64,000 nt of DNA. It comes from Oleiagrimonas sp963747595 (GTDB lineage: Bacteria > Pseudomonadota > Gammaproteobacteria > Xanthomonadales > Rhodanobacteraceae). The notes under the pieces were generated by a model, which did no database searches, was not told the DNA's origin, and saw only the letters and a list, made by a program, of their open reading frames with translations. The stretch is from positions 806,001-870,000 of the forward strand of contig CAVVFO010000001.1 in the NCBI GenBank assembly GCA_963747595.1, read 5' to 3'. Position 1 is the first letter of the stretch. Every line of letters starts with the position of its first letter. The translations under genes and the position numbers were made by a program. Positions 63,471 through 64,000 of the stretch are shown in pieces.

Positions 63471-64000
63471 ATGCGCAACGCTTTTTTTGTCCTGTTGTTG
63501 ACCACACTCCCGTTTGCGGCCGCGGCAATGCCCTGCCGTCACAGCGCGCCGCGCAATGCCAGTGTGGAGGCGTCGGGCCTGCACCGCCTGTCTCTGCAGC
63601 TCGGATCGGCCGATCTGCAGATACATGGGGTCAAGGGCATGCACACGATCGAGGTGCACGGCACGGCGTGCGCCTCGGATGCGGCGTCGCTGAAGGATCT
63701 ACAGGTCGACAGCGCCCGGCATGGCGAGACCGCGACGGTGACTGCACGCAATCGCACTCACGGCGGCTTCCATATGTCCGGCAATCACTATGCGTACCTG
63801 AAACTGCAGGTGCGGGTCCCGCAGTCGCTGGCGGTGCGCATCGAGAGTGGGTCGGGCGACATGCGCGCTACCCGGCTTGCATCCCTGGACGTGGATTCCG
63901 GCTCGGGTGATCTGCAGGCCGACCACATCGGCGGAGCATTGACCTTGCAGCTCGGCTCCGGGGATGTGCAGGCGCGGCAGATCGGGAGCGTCGATCTGCG
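63471..64000 (+). CDS. Secreted DUF4097-like beta-strand repeat protein (C-terminal part beyond the window)
   Basis: The ATG at 63471 follows GAGG and starts a signal peptide (FFVLLLTTLPFAAAAMP). The visible 176 residues include the repeating pattern SGSGDMRATRLASLDVDSGS then GDLQADHIGGALTLQLGSGD, the right-handed beta-repeat of DUF4097 (bactofilin-like adhesin) proteins. The frame is open to the window edge. These proteins often lie beside sigma factor/anti-sigma genes; none is visible here. Confidence 0.8.
   Translation, partial: MRNAFFVLLLTTLPFAAAAMPCRHSAPRNASVEASGLHRLSLQLGSADLQIHGVKGMHTIEVHGTACASDAASLKDLQVDSARHGETATVTARNRTHGGFHMSGNHYAYLKLQVRVPQSLAVRIESGSGDMRATRLASLDVDSGSGDLQADHIGGALTLQLGSGDVQARQIGSVDL

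Overview
This window is GC-rich, densely coded bacterial chromosome, most likely from a gammaproteobacterium of the Xanthomonadales/Lysobacterales (Rhodanobacteraceae-like). That rests on the products and their order: minCDE, Bpt next to a small DUF2007-like protein, kdsB - phosphotyrosine phosphatase - uvrC - pgsA followed by tRNA-Gly/Cys/Leu, a single-chain RlmKL, and many small Xanthomonas-type hypotheticals. The genus assignment is inference. No rRNA, CRISPR array, prophage or intact insertion sequence was seen; the content is mostly core genome with small accessory islands.

Layout. 1-2.7 kb (minus): acetyltransferase, minC, minD, minE and the start of a small conserved gene. 3-5 kb: a NarL/DesK-type two-component pair. 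5.3-6.9 kb: a membrane-anchored SRPBCC protein with Ser/Ala/Gly linkers. 7-10.5 kb: a three-gene GldA/F/G-like ABC exporter. 10.6-12.8 kb: copper delivery to cytochrome oxidase (CtaG, PCu(A)C, Sco). 12.9-18.1 kb: small and housekeeping genes (DUF423, Bpt, TesB, AmpD-like amidase, hydrolase). 18.1-22.4 kb: RlmKL, a secreted amidohydrolase, and a MerC-like membrane protein behind a Zur-like palindrome. 22.5-27.2 kb (minus): an OprB porin and an iron-uptake operon (cupredoxin, FTR1, 4Fe-4S membrane protein, P19) behind a Fur-like box. 28.6-30.8 kb: egtB-egtD for ergothioneine.

31-35.4 kb: kdsB, phosphotyrosine phosphatase, uvrC, pgsA and three tRNAs with a clear promoter and two intrinsic terminators. 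35.4-38.5 kb: MFS and SulP transporters. 38.6-44.5 kb: a nucleotide-pyrophosphatase-like phosphodiesterase, a Gln-rich exported protein, a broken YiiX-like hydrolase gene, S1/P1 nuclease and a short UvrA paralogue. 44.7-54.7 kb: DUF6348, urocanate hydratase, then pgi-pgm-GH94 phosphorylase, an arrangement suited to turning beta-glucan phosphorolysis products into glycolytic intermediates. 54.8-64 kb: a beta-propeller protein, an 810-base gene-poor gap, a FecR / OmpA-lipoprotein / CHASE2-HD-GYP module, a DUF1615 lipoprotein, a PhoD-like phosphatase and a truncated DUF4097 protein.

The items most worth a second look are the FecR-OmpA-CHASE2-HD-GYP cassette (a candidate envelope-to-c-di-GMP pathway), the pgi-pgm-GH94 set, the short UvrA paralogue, the Zur-like site that relocates the merC-like start, the decayed YiiX-like gene, and a roughly 170-bp intergenic element with 40-bp inverted repeats that has a diverged relative upstream of uvrC.
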